Below, piece by piece: positions 36,667-45,375 of a stretch of DNA of 64,000 bases (the stretch's first letter is position 1; each line of letters opens with the position of its first letter). Source of the stretch: Novosphingobium clariflavum (lineage in GTDB: Bacteria; Pseudomonadota; Alphaproteobacteria; Sphingomonadales; Sphingomonadaceae); the NCBI RefSeq assembly GCF_026420865.1, contig NZ_JAPCWC010000004.1, positions 248,001-312,000 of the forward strand, read 5' to 3'. Both the position numbers and the translations under genes were made by a program. The notes under the pieces are model-generated. The model saw only the letters and a program-made list of their open reading frames with translations, did not search any database and was not told the origin of the DNA.

Positions 36667-37953
36667 ATGAATATCCTTCTTCTGGGCTCTGGCGGCCGCG
36701 AACATGCGCTGGCCTGGAAGCTGGCGCAATCCCCGCTCTGCGAGACGCTCTGGGCCGCCCCCGGTAATCCCGGGATCGCCGAGGTGGCAAGCTGCATCGA
36801 CCTTGATGTCACCGATCATGCGGCGGTCATCGCCTTCTGCGAGACCAACGTGGTCGGCCTCGTGGTGATCGGCCCCGAGGCGCCGCTGGTCGACGGCCTT
36901 GGCGATTCGCTGCGCGCAGAGGGCTTTTCGGTGTTCGGCCCGAACCGGCAGCCGGCCCAGCTGGAAGGCTCCAAGGGCTTCACCAAGGACCTGTGCGAAC
37001 GGGCCGGGATCCCCACCGCCGGTTACGAGCGCGTTTCCAGCGAAGCGGCGGCGATGGCCGCGCTCGCCAGGTTCGGCGCCCCGGTCGTCATCAAGGCCGA
37101 CGGGCTTGCCGCCGGCAAGGGCGTGACCGTGGCGATGACCATGGACGAGGCCGAGGACGCCGTGCGCGAGATCTTCTCGGGCCGCTTCGGAGACGCCGGC
37201 GCCGAGGCGGTGATCGAGGAATTCATGGAAGGCGAGGAAGCCAGCTTCTTCGCGCTGACCGACGGCTCCACCATCGTCCCCTTCGCCTCGGCGCAGGACC
37301 ACAAGCGCGTGGGCGACGGCGACACCGGCCCCAACACCGGCGGCATGGGCGCCTACAGCCCCGCCCCGGTACTGACGCCGGCGCTGGAAGCCGAAGTGCT
37401 GGAACGCATCATCGCGCCCACCGTGCGCACGCTGGAGAACGAGGGCATTCCCTATTCGGGCGTGCTGTTCCTGGGGGTGATGCTCACCGCGCAGGGCCCC
37501 AAGCTCATCGAATACAACTGCCGCTTCGGGGATCCGGAGTGCCAGGTGATGATGATGCGGCTTGAATCGGACCTCGTCGAACTGCTTCACGCCTGTGCCG
37601 ACAATCGCCTCGCCGCGATCCAGCCGCCCCGCTTCAGCCCGGATACCGCGCTGACCGTGGTGATGGCGGCAGACGGCTATCCGGGTACGCCCGCCAAGGG
37701 CGGCGCCATCCACGGCATCGACAAGGCCGATGCGCTGGGCGCCAAGGTCTTCCACGCCGGCACCGCGCTCAAGGACGGCGCGCTGGTCGCAAGCGGTGGC
37801 CGCGTGCTCAACGTGACCGCACGCGGCGCTTCGGTGACGCAAGCCCAGGCCGGGGCCTATGCCGCCGTCGACGCCATCGATTTCCCCACCGGCTTCTGCC
37901 GCCGCGACATCGGCTGGCGCGAAGTGGCGCGCGAGAAGGCAGCCGGCGAGTAA
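36667..37953 (+). CDS. purD: Phosphoribosylamine-glycine ligase (GAR synthetase)
   Basis: A 428-aa ATP-grasp enzyme of purine synthesis. It begins [19 protein letters not shown] and has [75 protein letters not shown] and [12 protein letters not shown], all standard PurD blocks. AAAGG about ten bases upstream, inside the start of xseA, is the likely Shine-Dalgarno. The downstream coiled-coil gene follows within five bases. Confidence 0.97.
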   Translation: MNILLLGSGGREHALAWKLAQSPLCETLWAAPGNPGIAEVASCIDLDVTDHAAVIAFCETNVVGLVVIGPEAPLVDGLGDSLRAEGFSVFGPNRQPAQLEGSKGFTKDLCERAGIPTAGYERVSSEAAAMAALARFGAPVVIKADGLAAGKGVTVAMTMDEAEDAVREIFSGRFGDAGAEAVIEEFMEGEEASFFALTDGSTIVPFASAQDHKRVGDGDTGPNTGGMGAYSPAPVLTPALEAEVLERIIAPTVRTLENEGIPYSGVLFLGVMLTAQGPKLIEYNCRFGDPECQVMMMRLESDLVELLHACADNRLAAIQPPRFSPDTALTVVMAADGYPGTPAKGGAIHGIDKADALGAKVFHAGTALKDGALVASGGRVLNVTARGASVTQAQAGAYAAVDAIDFPTGFCRRDIGWREVAREKAAGE

Positions 37954-37957
37954 GACG

Positions 37958-38509
37958 ATGACAAGCAAGGCCGACACGGTTCTCAAGCTCTCGCTGGCGG
38001 CGGCCGTGCTGATCGCGGGAACCGGCGTGGGCTGGTACTACGGGGTCGTCCTGCCCGGCCAGGCCGCGCGCGAGGAAGCCCGGGTGGAGGCCCGCGAAGC
38101 GGCCGAGCGCGAGGCCGAACAGGCGCGGCGGAAGGCCGCCCAGCGGGCCGAGGCGGAAGCCCGGCAGCGGCAGGAATCGGCGCAGCTGGAATACCAGGAC
38201 TGCCTCAACTTCGCGGAACTCTCCTACAAGGAGCGCTGGACCGCCAGTTGCCGGGCCCAACACGATGCCGACGTTGCCGCCTTCGAGGATTGCGCCGACG
38301 GCCTGTTCGCCACCGAGGAAGGCTGCCGCGCCCGCCGCCCCATCCGCCCGGACCGCGACTGTGCACTGCCCGGCCAGACCGCGCAGAGCTATGCGGACGC
38401 GCGTGCGCAGCGCAAGAACGAGTGCGCGGCCCGGTTGCAGGCGGCGCAGGGCGGGCAAGGACAGGCGGTGCCGCAGCAGGTTCCGCCGGCCCAGTCCAAC
38501 GGGTTCTGA
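37958..38509 (+). CDS. Membrane-anchored coiled-coil protein of unknown function
   Basis: A 183-aa protein. One membrane helix (LKLSLAAAVLIAGTGVGWYYGVVLPG) is followed by a strongly charged Glu/Arg/Ala coiled coil (about 35-75), then a Cys-containing region with seven cysteines (YQDCLNF, TASCRAQ, FEDCADG, EEGCRAR, DRDCALPG, KNECAARL) and a Gln/Pro-rich tail. No family is recognised. It starts four bases after purD ends, so it is co-transcribed, but the pathway link is not evident. Confidence 0.75.
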   Translation: MTSKADTVLKLSLAAAVLIAGTGVGWYYGVVLPGQAAREEARVEAREAAEREAEQARRKAAQRAEAEARQRQESAQLEYQDCLNFAELSYKERWTASCRAQHDADVAAFEDCADGLFATEEGCRARRPIRPDRDCALPGQTAQSYADARAQRKNECAARLQAAQGGQGQAVPQQVPPAQSNGF

Positions 38510-38524
38510 ACGGACTCCCGGCCC

Positions 38525-38929
38525 TCAGCGCACTGCCATCCGCACCGGCACAATCTCGATGACCGGCACTTCCCAGGGGTGAATCGCGAGAATCCGGTCC
38601 AGTGCGGTAGCCAAGGCCGTATCCTGCGGCGGGCAGGGCGCATGAACGGCCACGATCGCCGTGGGCGAAAGCGTCATGTGTCCCGCTTCGCCCAGCGTCG
38701 GCCGGGCATCCGCCCCGGGCTGAAAGCTCTCCCACCCCGGACCGAGTTCGAACACGCCTTTGTAAAGACCGAAGTCGCCCAGCGGATTGTCCTCCCGGAT
38801 CACCGCGAGAACGGCGGCCAGCACGGGATCACGCTCGGCAGCAGCGCCGTCCCCCGCCAGCATGGCGGCCAGCGTTTCGGCAGCGACCGGCACATGGATC
38901 CGCACCAGGGTCGCGTCACGGGTCTTCAT
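38525..38929 (-). CDS. CutA/Nif3-insert-like conserved hypothetical protein
   Basis: A 134-aa protein. The C-terminal stretch LDRILAIHPWEVPVIEIVPV resembles the HPYE-VP-I signature near the end of CutA and of the CutA-like domain inserted in Nif3 proteins, so a ferredoxin-like fold is suggested. The N-terminal segment RIHVPVAAETLAAMLA fits a first strand and helix. No metal-binding Cys is evident. Its ATG overlaps the stop of the exonuclease gene by three bases, implying coupled expression. Function unknown. Confidence 0.65.
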   Translation of the reverse strand: MKTRDATLVRIHVPVAAETLAAMLAGDGAAAERDPVLAAVLAVIREDNPLGDFGLYKGVFELGPGWESFQPGADARPTLGEAGHMTLSPTAIVAVHAPCPPQDTALATALDRILAIHPWEVPVIEIVPVRMAVR

Positions 38930-39450
38930 GCAGTCTCGCTTTCCATCAGCAGGCGCACGACCATGGCCAGCCGCTTGGCGTCCTCGCGCGCCAGATGTTC
39001 CTTGGGCAGCCGGGTCTTGGCTTCTTCCAGTGCGGCGACGACTTGCGGGCGGGTGAACCCGTGCTCGACCATCCATTCGCCGAGATAACGGATCGGGAAG
39101 GGCAGGGCGGCGGCGAGCCCCTGGCACAGCACTTCCAGCCAGTATTCGTCGAGCTCGGCATCGGAATAGACCGCGCAGTCGCCGACGAATTCGATCATCT
39201 CCGCAAGGACCTGCGATGCCGGCAGGCCGTCGCAGTCCAGCATCGCGCGGCTGATGCCGTGGAGCGCCTCGGCCTCCTGCGACCAGTCCCAGTGCTCCCA
39301 GGCCCGCAGCGGACGGATCAGCCAGGCACGGTTCTCGCCGTCGATCCGGGCGACCGCCACTTCGATGGGATAGGACTGCCCATGCTCGGGCAGACAACTC
39401 GCCTCGAAATCGATGACGGCCAGCGCGCCGGCCGGATTCCCATTCGCCAT
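38926..39450 (-). CDS. DnaQ-like 3'-5' exonuclease (DEDD superfamily)
   Basis: A 174-aa protein. Exo I motif is VIDFEASCLPEHGQSYPIEVAVARID; LHGISRAMLD and the exo II-like AVYSDAELDEYWLEVL follow; the exo III-like Asp is in EHLAREDAKRLA. These place it in the DnaQ/RNase T/oligoribonuclease superfamily; it is not the polymerase III epsilon subunit. GGAGGT six bases before the ATG is strong, but its GGA lies in the arm of a 12-bp hairpin (39457-39494). Confidence 0.8.
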   Translation of the reverse strand: MANGNPAGALAVIDFEASCLPEHGQSYPIEVAVARIDGENRAWLIRPLRAWEHWDWSQEAEALHGISRAMLDCDGLPASQVLAEMIEFVGDCAVYSDAELDEYWLEVLCQGLAAALPFPIRYLGEWMVEHGFTRPQVVAALEEAKTRLPKEHLAREDAKRLAMVVRLLMESETA

Positions 39451-39456
39451 GCTACC

Positions 39457-39494
39457 TCCGGGAGACCTAGGGTAATGTACCAAGGTCTCCCGGA
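39457..39494 (-). promoter_or_regulatory. Hairpin overlapping the exonuclease Shine-Dalgarno
   Basis: Perfect 12-bp arms (TCCGGGAGACCT / AGGTCTCCCGGA, 14-base loop) lie between the PfkB kinase stop and the exonuclease start. On the minus strand the 3' arm ends inside the CGGAGGT Shine-Dalgarno. No T-run follows, so translational masking or partial termination are both possible. Confidence 0.55.
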
Positions 39495-39523
39495 GCGCAT
39501 GACGCGTCAATGGTGCGGGAGAA

Positions 39524-40531
39524 TTATCCCAGAACCGACGCGGTGAGCGCCTTGAGGTCCGCTTCGGGGCGGGCGCCGTAGTGCGAGATGATCTCGCAGG
39601 CACAGATCGCGCCGAGCTTGAGGCACTGCTCGAGGCTCTTGCCGCGCACGTGGCCGAACAGGAAGCCGGCAGCGAAGAGGTCGCCCGCGCCGGTGGTGTC
39701 GACCACGCGGTCGATCGCCTCGGCGCCGATTTCGACGCGCTGGCCGTCCGACAGGGCAACCGCGCCTTCGGCACCGCGCGTCACGACCAGCACCGGGATC
39801 TTCGCCGCCAGTTCGGCCACGCCCTTCTCGAAATCGTCATGGCCGACGAGGGCCGCCATCTCGTGCTCGTTGCAGAACAGCACGTCGATCTTGCCGGTCT
39901 CGATCAGGTCGAGGAAGTCGGCGCGGTGACGGTCGATCACGAAGCATTCCGAAGGCGTGAAGGCGATCTTGCGACCGGCCGAGCGGGCCGCGTCGATGGC
40001 CTTGCGCATCGCAGCGCGCGGCTCTTCCGGATCCCAGAGATAGCCTTCGAGGTAAAGCACGGCGGCACTGGCGATCGCGCTTTCGTCAAGCGCTTCGGCC
40101 GGCAGGTAGTGCGAGGCGCCGAGGAAGGTGTTCATCGTGCGCTGGCCGTCGGGCGTCACGAAGATCAGGCAGCGCGCGGTCGGCGGGTTGCCGGGGCGGG
40201 CGGGCACGTCGAAAGCGATGCCGCCGGCGCGGATGTCGTGGGTGAAGACTTCGCCCAGCTGGTCTTCGGCAACCTGGCCGATGAACGCGCACTTGGCGCC
40301 CAGCGCGGCAAGCCCCGCCAGCGTGTTGGCAGCCGAACCGCCCGAGATTTCGCGGGCGGGGCCCATGGCTTCGTAAAGGCTCGTGGCCTGGTCGGCGTCG
40401 ATCAGCATCATGCCGCCGCGCGACAGGCCGAGTTCCTCGATCAGCGCGTCGTTGCAGTTGGCGATCACGTCGATGATGGCATTGCCGATGGCGATGACAT
40501 CAAGAGTGGGCGGCACGGTGGGCTGGGCCAT
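39524..40531 (-). CDS. PfkB-family carbohydrate/nucleoside kinase (adenosine kinase-like)
   Basis: A 335-aa kinase. The N-terminal PfkB motif is in GGSAANTLAGLAALGAKCAFIGQVAEDQLG; the C-terminal motif VDTTGAGDLFAAGFLFG holds the anion hole and catalytic Asp. Opening residues VIAIGNAIIDVIA and the overall size are those of proteins annotated as adenosine kinase in alphaproteobacteria; substrate is not proven. ATG 40531 is chosen; earlier in-frame codons encode a low-complexity stretch. Confidence 0.88.
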   Translation of the reverse strand: MAQPTVPPTLDVIAIGNAIIDVIANCNDALIEELGLSRGGMMLIDADQATSLYEAMGPAREISGGSAANTLAGLAALGAKCAFIGQVAEDQLGEVFTHDIRAGGIAFDVPARPGNPPTARCLIFVTPDGQRTMNTFLGASHYLPAEALDESAIASAAVLYLEGYLWDPEEPRAAMRKAIDAARSAGRKIAFTPSECFVIDRHRADFLDLIETGKIDVLFCNEHEMAALVGHDDFEKGVAELAAKIPVLVVTRGAEGAVALSDGQRVEIGAEAIDRVVDTTGAGDLFAAGFLFGHVRGKSLEQCLKLGAICACEIISHYGARPEADLKALTASVLG

Positions 40532-40659
40532 GCGGAAAGCGTCCTTAAAATGATCTGGAAATGTTCGGGAGTTGCCACCGCGAGTAGCGCGCGGCCGGCC
40601 GCTTCGCAAGCGCGGCGCGGTTGACAGCCGTTTTCCCGCGCGCGATGCGGGGGGCAATC

Positions 40660-41148
40660 ATGATCCAGACGCGCAAGAACCCGGCCATCCTTCCCGACAA
40701 TTGCCGAAACGGCCCGAACCGGCGCCTGATCGGGGCGCTGTCGGCCGCCGCGCTGGCCATGATGGTCTCCGCCTGCGGCGGCGGCACGGTGCAGAGCACG
40801 CCCCCGCCCACCCGCACGCCGCACCGCACCCCGGGCCGGGTGCCCGACGTGCGCCAGCCCAGCCACGTCAACCGCGCGCCCACGCTCCAGGCGATTCCCG
40901 GTGTGGCGGGCGTGATCGGTGCCGACCGGGCGCAACTGGTGCGCCAGTTCGGCGAGCCCCGTCTCGACGTGTGGGAAGGCGATGCGCGCAAGCTGCAGTT
41001 CACCGGCACCGCCTGCCTGCTCGACGTCTATCTCTATCCCCCCGCCGGATCGAAGGAGCCGGTCGCGACTTATGTGGACGCCCGGCGCGGGTCCGACGGG
41101 CAGGACGTGGACCGCGCCGCCTGCATCGCCGCTTTGCGCAAGCGCTGA
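40660..41148 (+). CDS. Hypothetical lipoprotein
   Basis: A 162-aa protein with a lipoprotein signal (LIGALSAAALAMMVSAC; lipobox VSAC) after a 25-residue basic N-terminus. A Pro/Thr/Arg-rich linker follows. The folded C-terminal domain includes DRAQLVRQFGEPRLDVWEGDARKLQFTGTACLLDVYLYP, which recalls SmpA/BamE-like OB-type lipoproteins (GxPxxxxxEGxxxxWxY), but the match is not strong. ATG 40660 is preferred because GGGGGG lies close upstream; 40645 and 40621 are longer options. Confidence 0.7.
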   Translation: MIQTRKNPAILPDNCRNGPNRRLIGALSAAALAMMVSACGGGTVQSTPPPTRTPHRTPGRVPDVRQPSHVNRAPTLQAIPGVAGVIGADRAQLVRQFGEPRLDVWEGDARKLQFTGTACLLDVYLYPPAGSKEPVATYVDARRGSDGQDVDRAACIAALRKR

Positions 41149-41159
41149 ACGTCCGTTCG

Positions 41160-41184
41160 AAAATTCGCTGCAGGCGAGTTTTGC
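41160..41184 (+). terminator. Hairpin after the hypothetical lipoprotein gene
   Basis: AAAATTCGC / GCGAGTTTT (one mismatch) with a 5-base loop, followed by TTGCGGCACCGGCC. The same hairpin-then-GCGGCACCGGCC arrangement occurs at 56438. Confidence 0.5.
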
Positions 41185-41288
41185 GGCACCGGCCCGCTGC
41201 CGGCGCCCGTAATCTTTCGACCAAGGTCGATTCCCGTCCGATTTGCGAACTGGCGCGCCGGGGAGCTTTCGCGCTATCGCGGTAGACC

Positions 41289-42629
41289 ATGTCGGATGTC
41301 GCCAATCAGCCGCGCGTACCTGCGCGGGTCGTTCTGCTCTCGCTTGCCGCGCTCTGGGCCTGTTATTTCCTCGTCGCGACGCTGCGCGGGGCGATCATGG
41401 GCTACGAATTCGTATGGGCCATCTTCTCGCGCCGGCTGACGATCTGCATTCTCTCGATGCTGGTCATGGCGGCGGTCTGGCCGCTGCTGCAGATGCTGGA
41501 GCGCAAGTCCGGCGGCGTGCGGCTGGCGATCGTGCTGATCGGCGCCCTGCCGCTGGCGTTCCTGCTCAGCGTCATCAACGAGACGGTGTTTTCCGACATC
41601 GAGATGAGCCCCGCCTACGGCAGCGAGGAAGAGGCCGAGGCGGTCAAATCGGGCAATGTCCGGATCAGCCGCGACGATGCCGGAAACATTCTCCTCGATC
41701 TGCCCACGCCGGTCACCCAGCCCGCCCCGCGGCTGCCCGGCACGCCGACCGACGATGCCAGCGCCCCCGCGGCTCCCGTTCCGCCCGAGCCGACCACCAC
41801 CAGCGACAACAAGGCCCACTCCATCACCATCCACACCAACAAGACTTTGGGTGAGGAATACGGCCGCTGGGCCACGGTGACGGACTATGCCTTCACCCGC
41901 TACTTCCTCGTGCTGGCCTGGGCGGCGCTCTATTTCGCGCTGGCCAAGGCGGAGGAAGCCCGCGTGGCGGAGCGCCGCGAGGGCGAGCATCGCCGCGCCG
42001 CAGCCGCTGCGGAACTGCGTTCGCTGCGCTATCAGGTCAATCCGCACTTCCTGTTCAATACGCTGAACTCGCTTTCGGCACTGGTCATGACCGGCAAGCA
42101 GGACGATGCCGAAACGATGATCCAGACGCTCTCGACGTTCTATCGCCGGACGCTATCCGGGGATCCGACAAGCGACCTCAAGCTTGTCGATGAGATCGAA
42201 CTTCAGAAACTCTATTTCGACATCGAGGCGGTTCGTTTCCCAAATCGCCTGGTTACGACGATAGATATTGACGATGCCGTTTCCGATGCGATGGTGCCGG
42301 GCATGATCCTGCAGCCGCTTGTCGAGAATTCGGTGAAGTACGCCGTTGCCGCCACCCAGCGCCCGGTGACGATCGCCATCCGCGCGCAAGCGGAGGGCGA
42401 GACACTGGTAATCTCCGTCAGCGACGATGGCCCCGGCGGCAAGGTCAAGGGCGTGCAGGGCTTCGGCATCGGCCTTGGCAATGTGCGCGACCGGTTGCGG
42501 GCCCGCTACGGCAATGCCGCGCAGATCACCTTCGGTCGGCGCGAGGAAGGCGGTTTTGCCACGGTCCTGCACCTGCCGCTGAACTATGGGTCCCCCTCTG
42601 CGGGCCCGCTGGAGCATTCTCGTGGCTGA
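41289..42629 (+). CDS. LytS-type sensor histidine kinase, second copy
   Basis: A 446-aa kinase. Two or three membrane helices lie in residues 15-100, a long exported or linker region rich in Pro/Thr (about 105-190) follows, then one more helix (YFLVLAWAALYFALA). The phosphoacceptor motif is RYQVNPHFLFNTLNSLSALV. N-box LVENSVKYAVA and G-boxes SDDGPGG and GFGIGLGNVRDRL complete the ATPase. It differs from the kinase at 2128 in having the extra linker domain. The regulator gene overlaps its 3' end by eight bases. Confidence 0.92.
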   Translation: MSDVANQPRVPARVVLLSLAALWACYFLVATLRGAIMGYEFVWAIFSRRLTICILSMLVMAAVWPLLQMLERKSGGVRLAIVLIGALPLAFLLSVINETVFSDIEMSPAYGSEEEAEAVKSGNVRISRDDAGNILLDLPTPVTQPAPRLPGTPTDDASAPAAPVPPEPTTTSDNKAHSITIHTNKTLGEEYGRWATVTDYAFTRYFLVLAWAALYFALAKAEEARVAERREGEHRRAAAAAELRSLRYQVNPHFLFNTLNSLSALVMTGKQDDAETMIQTLSTFYRRTLSGDPTSDLKLVDEIELQKLYFDIEAVRFPNRLVTTIDIDDAVSDAMVPGMILQPLVENSVKYAVAATQRPVTIAIRAQAEGETLVISVSDDGPGGKVKGVQGFGIGLGNVRDRLRARYGNAAQITFGRREEGGFATVLHLPLNYGSPSAGPLEHSRG

Positions 42630-43371
42630 ACCCGTACAAAGTCTGGACACCGCGCCGCTGCGCGCGCTGATCGTCGACGACGAGCCGCTGGCGGTGGAGC
42701 GCATGCAGGTGATCTGCGCGCGGATCGACACGATTTCGGTGATCGGCACCGCGAGCGACGGCGAGGCGGCGTTGCGGCTGATCGAGGCGCTCTCGCCCGA
42801 CCTGGTGCTGCTGGACCTGACAATGCCGGAAACCGACGGTCTCACCGTCGCCCGGCGCCTTGGCGGCCTGCCCGAGGCACCGGCGGTGATCTTCGTGACC
42901 GCGCATGACGAATTCGCGGTGGAAGCCTTCGATCTCGATGCGGTCGACTACGTGCTGAAGCCGGTCGCCCCGGAACGGCTGGAACGCGCGATCTCGCGCG
43001 TCGGCGCGCGGCGCGGCGAACGCACCGTGCCCACCGGCAAGTGGCTGGAGGAATTCTGGGTGCCGCACCGCTCCGAACTGGTGCGTGTGCCCGCCGGCGA
43101 TGTCGAGCGGATCGATGCCGAGCGCGACTATGTGCGCCTCCATGTGCGGGGCGCCAGCTACCTGCTGCTGCAGACGATCACCAGCCTCGAACAGCGGCTC
43201 GATCCCGAACAGTTCATCCGCATCCACCGCAGTTGCATCCTGCGCCGCGATCATGTGACCGGCCTGCGGCACGAGGGCCTGGGCGTCTGGTCGGTCGAGA
43301 CCGCCGATGGCGAAGCCTTGCGGATTGGCCGGACTTACCTGCCTTCGGTCAAGAAAATGGCGGGCCGCTAG
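42622..43371 (+). CDS. LytTR-family response regulator, second copy
   Basis: A 249-aa regulator. Receiver motifs are IVDDEPLAVERM, phosphoacceptor Asp in LVLLDLTMPETDG, IFVTAHDEFAV and VLKPVAPERL. The LytTR domain has VERIDAERDYVRLHVRGASYLL and FIRIHRSCILRRDHV. GTG at 42622 is preferred because GGAG lies eight bases upstream and it gives the usual short N-terminus; upstream in-frame ATG 42586 lies inside the kinase gene. Kinase and regulator are translationally coupled. Confidence 0.9.
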   Translation: MAEPVQSLDTAPLRALIVDDEPLAVERMQVICARIDTISVIGTASDGEAALRLIEALSPDLVLLDLTMPETDGLTVARRLGGLPEAPAVIFVTAHDEFAVEAFDLDAVDYVLKPVAPERLERAISRVGARRGERTVPTGKWLEEFWVPHRSELVRVPAGDVERIDAERDYVRLHVRGASYLLLQTITSLEQRLDPEQFIRIHRSCILRRDHVTGLRHEGLGVWSVETADGEALRIGRTYLPSVKKMAGR

Positions 43372-43445
43372 GGCCCGCCAGTCTGCATCCGATTATTTTT
43401 TAGGGACTTCGTTGGGCGTCCTCTGGAAGATCCGCCCGGGATCTT

Positions 43446-43525
43446 CCGGCACCGGCGTCCTCCCCCACCCGACCATGCAGTGAACTGCCGCCGGGTGATC
43501 GAGTCAGGGAGAAGGCCGGTGCCGC
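43446..43525. repeat. Intergenic palindrome, copy 2 of the family
   Basis: CCGGCACCGGC...CTCCCCCACCCG at the left and GGGAGAAGGCCGGTGCCGC at the right; the outer 10 bp pair perfectly and the middle is diverged. It lies in the 190-bp gap between the LytTR gene and the UrcA gene. Confidence 0.65.
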
Positions 43526-43563
43526 TCAGGCAGCGCTCGGGCTGCGCATCCCCGGCCGCCGCT

Positions 43564-43893
43564 TCAGTTGGCGGCGGCGACGCGGGCGCGACCGGCACGT
43601 TCAACGGCCATCGCCATGTGGTCCTGCGACTGGGCACGGGCCTTCTTGTAGCAGGCGACGGCCTGGGGATCGCGGATGCGCGTGCCGGTCGAGAGCTGGT
43701 CGTAGGTGCAGGCGTTGCGGGCGGCGGCATCGAGGCGGCGGGCGAGCGTCTTCTGGCCTTCAACGGTCGTCAGGTTGAGGTCCGCGTAGCTGACCGTGAC
43801 GTCCTTGGCCTGGGCCGGGGCGGCAACCGAAAAGGTCAGGCCGGTCAGTACGAGCGCTGCCGCGGCAGCGGCGATGGAAGTGGTCTTGATCAT
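43564..43893 (-). CDS. UrcA family protein
   Basis: A 109-aa exported protein with a signal peptide (SIAAAAAALVLTGLTFSVAAPAQAK). The mature part has VSYADLNLTTVEGQKTLARRLDAAARNAC and a second Cys in DPQAVACYKKARAQS, the two conserved cysteines of UrcA proteins. The family is common in sphingomonads and Caulobacter; function unknown. AGGAGG nine bases before the ATG is a strong ribosome site. Confidence 0.88.
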   Translation of the reverse strand: MIKTTSIAAAAAALVLTGLTFSVAAPAQAKDVTVSYADLNLTTVEGQKTLARRLDAAARNACTYDQLSTGTRIRDPQAVACYKKARAQSQDHMAMAVERAGRARVAAAN

Positions 43894-44177
43894 CGTGTTT
43901 TCCTCCTGGTGGTGGGCTTTTTGCGGGAAGTCCCCGTTTCGGCCCGGTGAGTTTCTTCTGCCCCGGCCGGCCCCGCGATTCACGCGGACCTCGACCGCAG
44001 CGGCCCGCCTGTCGACGAAAGCGCAGTAGAGAGGACGAACGACATGGGCGCTCGACGAAGGACGTCAGCTCAAGTCCTTCCCGTTATTGGACGATGCTGG
44101 AAATGCGGTGCGAATCGCCGGTGATTCGCCGCTGAGCTGGCAAGAACCGGCCCATCCATGTACAGTCGCCGGCAGCC

Positions 44178-44444
44178 ATGGGACTTGTCGTCATCTTCTG
44201 TCTTGGCGTGCTCAACTTCGCAGCGCACAAGGCGGTGCTCGAATCGGGGCATTCCCTGCTTGGCCAGGTCCCCTGGCTGATCCAGCCGCTCGGCGGACGG
44301 CTGAGCCTGGTGGTCGAATTCGCCATGCTGCTCGGCGCCATGGTCATGGTCGCCGCCGGATCGACCGGATGGGCCTGGCTCTACGCCCTCTATTCGATCG
44401 TCAACGGCATCGCCGCCTGGCTGATCTTCTCCGGCCGGGCGTGA
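44178..44444 (+). CDS. Small hydrophobic membrane protein
   Basis: An 88-aa protein with three membrane-length hydrophobic stretches (VVIFCLGVLNFAAH, LSLVVEFAMLLGAMVMVAA, WLYALYSIVNGIAAWLIF). Family not recognised. It is the first of three same-strand genes (lipid kinase and phosphoesterase follow, the first 46 bp downstream), which suggests a membrane-lipid-linked context, but this is inference. Confidence 0.6.
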   Translation: MGLVVIFCLGVLNFAAHKAVLESGHSLLGQVPWLIQPLGGRLSLVVEFAMLLGAMVMVAAGSTGWAWLYALYSIVNGIAAWLIFSGRA

Positions 44445-44490
44445 CGCAAGCAACCGGGAACCGCTTGCGGTTCTGGCCGGTTGTGAGGCC

Positions 44491-45375
44491 ATGACGAGCC
44501 AAACCTCCCCATCCGCCCCGCGCTGCTGGCTGGTGTGCAACGCTGCAAGCGGCAGCAACGACGATGCCGCCGTGGCCGAAGTCGAGGCCGCCCTGACGGC
44601 AGTCGGATTCGTGCTCGAACGCCGTATCGGCTTTCCCGGCGAATCCGCTCCCGAGGCCCCGGAACTGGCGAAGAGCGGCATTGCCCTGCTCGCCATATTC
44701 GGCGGCGACGGGACGACCCATTCCGCAGTGGCGGCCGCGCATGGCTGGGACGGCCCGGTGCTGGTTCTGCCCGGCGGCACCATGAACATGCTGGCCAAGC
44801 GCCTCCACGGCGACGTGCCCGCAGCCGAGATCATCGCGCGGCTTGCCCCGGACCGGCTGCCGACGAGCCGGCCCACGGTCATTTCCACCCGCCACGGCAT
44901 CGCGCTGACCGGGATCCTGGCAGGTCCCGGAACGGTATGGAACGAAGTGCGCGAGGCGATGCGCGCGGGCAATGTCCTCGATTTCGTGGCCGCCACCCGC
45001 GATGCCATCGCCTGGTCGGTCAATGGTCCCAAGGTCGTTTGCATGCAAGGCAGTGGCAGCAAGGTCGACGGCGCGCGCGAGGACGGCTATGCCGCCATCA
45101 CCGTGACTCCCGCCGCCAATGGACTTGAAGCGAAAGGCTACTACGCCGAGACGCCCGGCGATTTTGCCGGACAGGGCATTGCCCTGCTCAACCGCGAGTT
45201 TCGCGACGGCCCGCACGACCGCCTCGGCCGGCACGAACAGCTCCGGCTGGTCTGCCCTGAAGGCGAACCGATGGGCCTGCTGATCGACGGCGAACCATTC
45301 GACGGGGGAACGCAAGAGCATTTCCTTCCCACGACCAGCGAGGTCGATCTGGTGACGACGATCGATGAATCCTGA
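44491..45375 (+). CDS. Diacylglycerol/lipid kinase-family protein
   Basis: A 294-aa protein with the DAGK catalytic N-domain: CNAASGS near the start, the nucleotide-binding GGDGTTHS, and LPGGTMNMLAKRL. The C-domain with GEPMGLLIDGEPF follows the pattern of YegS/BmrU-type lipid kinases. It probably phosphorylates a membrane lipid or sphingoid base, the latter being plausible since sphingomonads make sphingolipids; that is inference. It overlaps the metallophosphoesterase gene by 11 bases. Confidence 0.87.
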   Translation: MTSQTSPSAPRCWLVCNAASGSNDDAAVAEVEAALTAVGFVLERRIGFPGESAPEAPELAKSGIALLAIFGGDGTTHSAVAAAHGWDGPVLVLPGGTMNMLAKRLHGDVPAAEIIARLAPDRLPTSRPTVISTRHGIALTGILAGPGTVWNEVREAMRAGNVLDFVAATRDAIAWSVNGPKVVCMQGSGSKVDGAREDGYAAITVTPAANGLEAKGYYAETPGDFAGQGIALLNREFRDGPHDRLGRHEQLRLVCPEGEPMGLLIDGEPFDGGTQEHFLPTTSEVDLVTTIDES

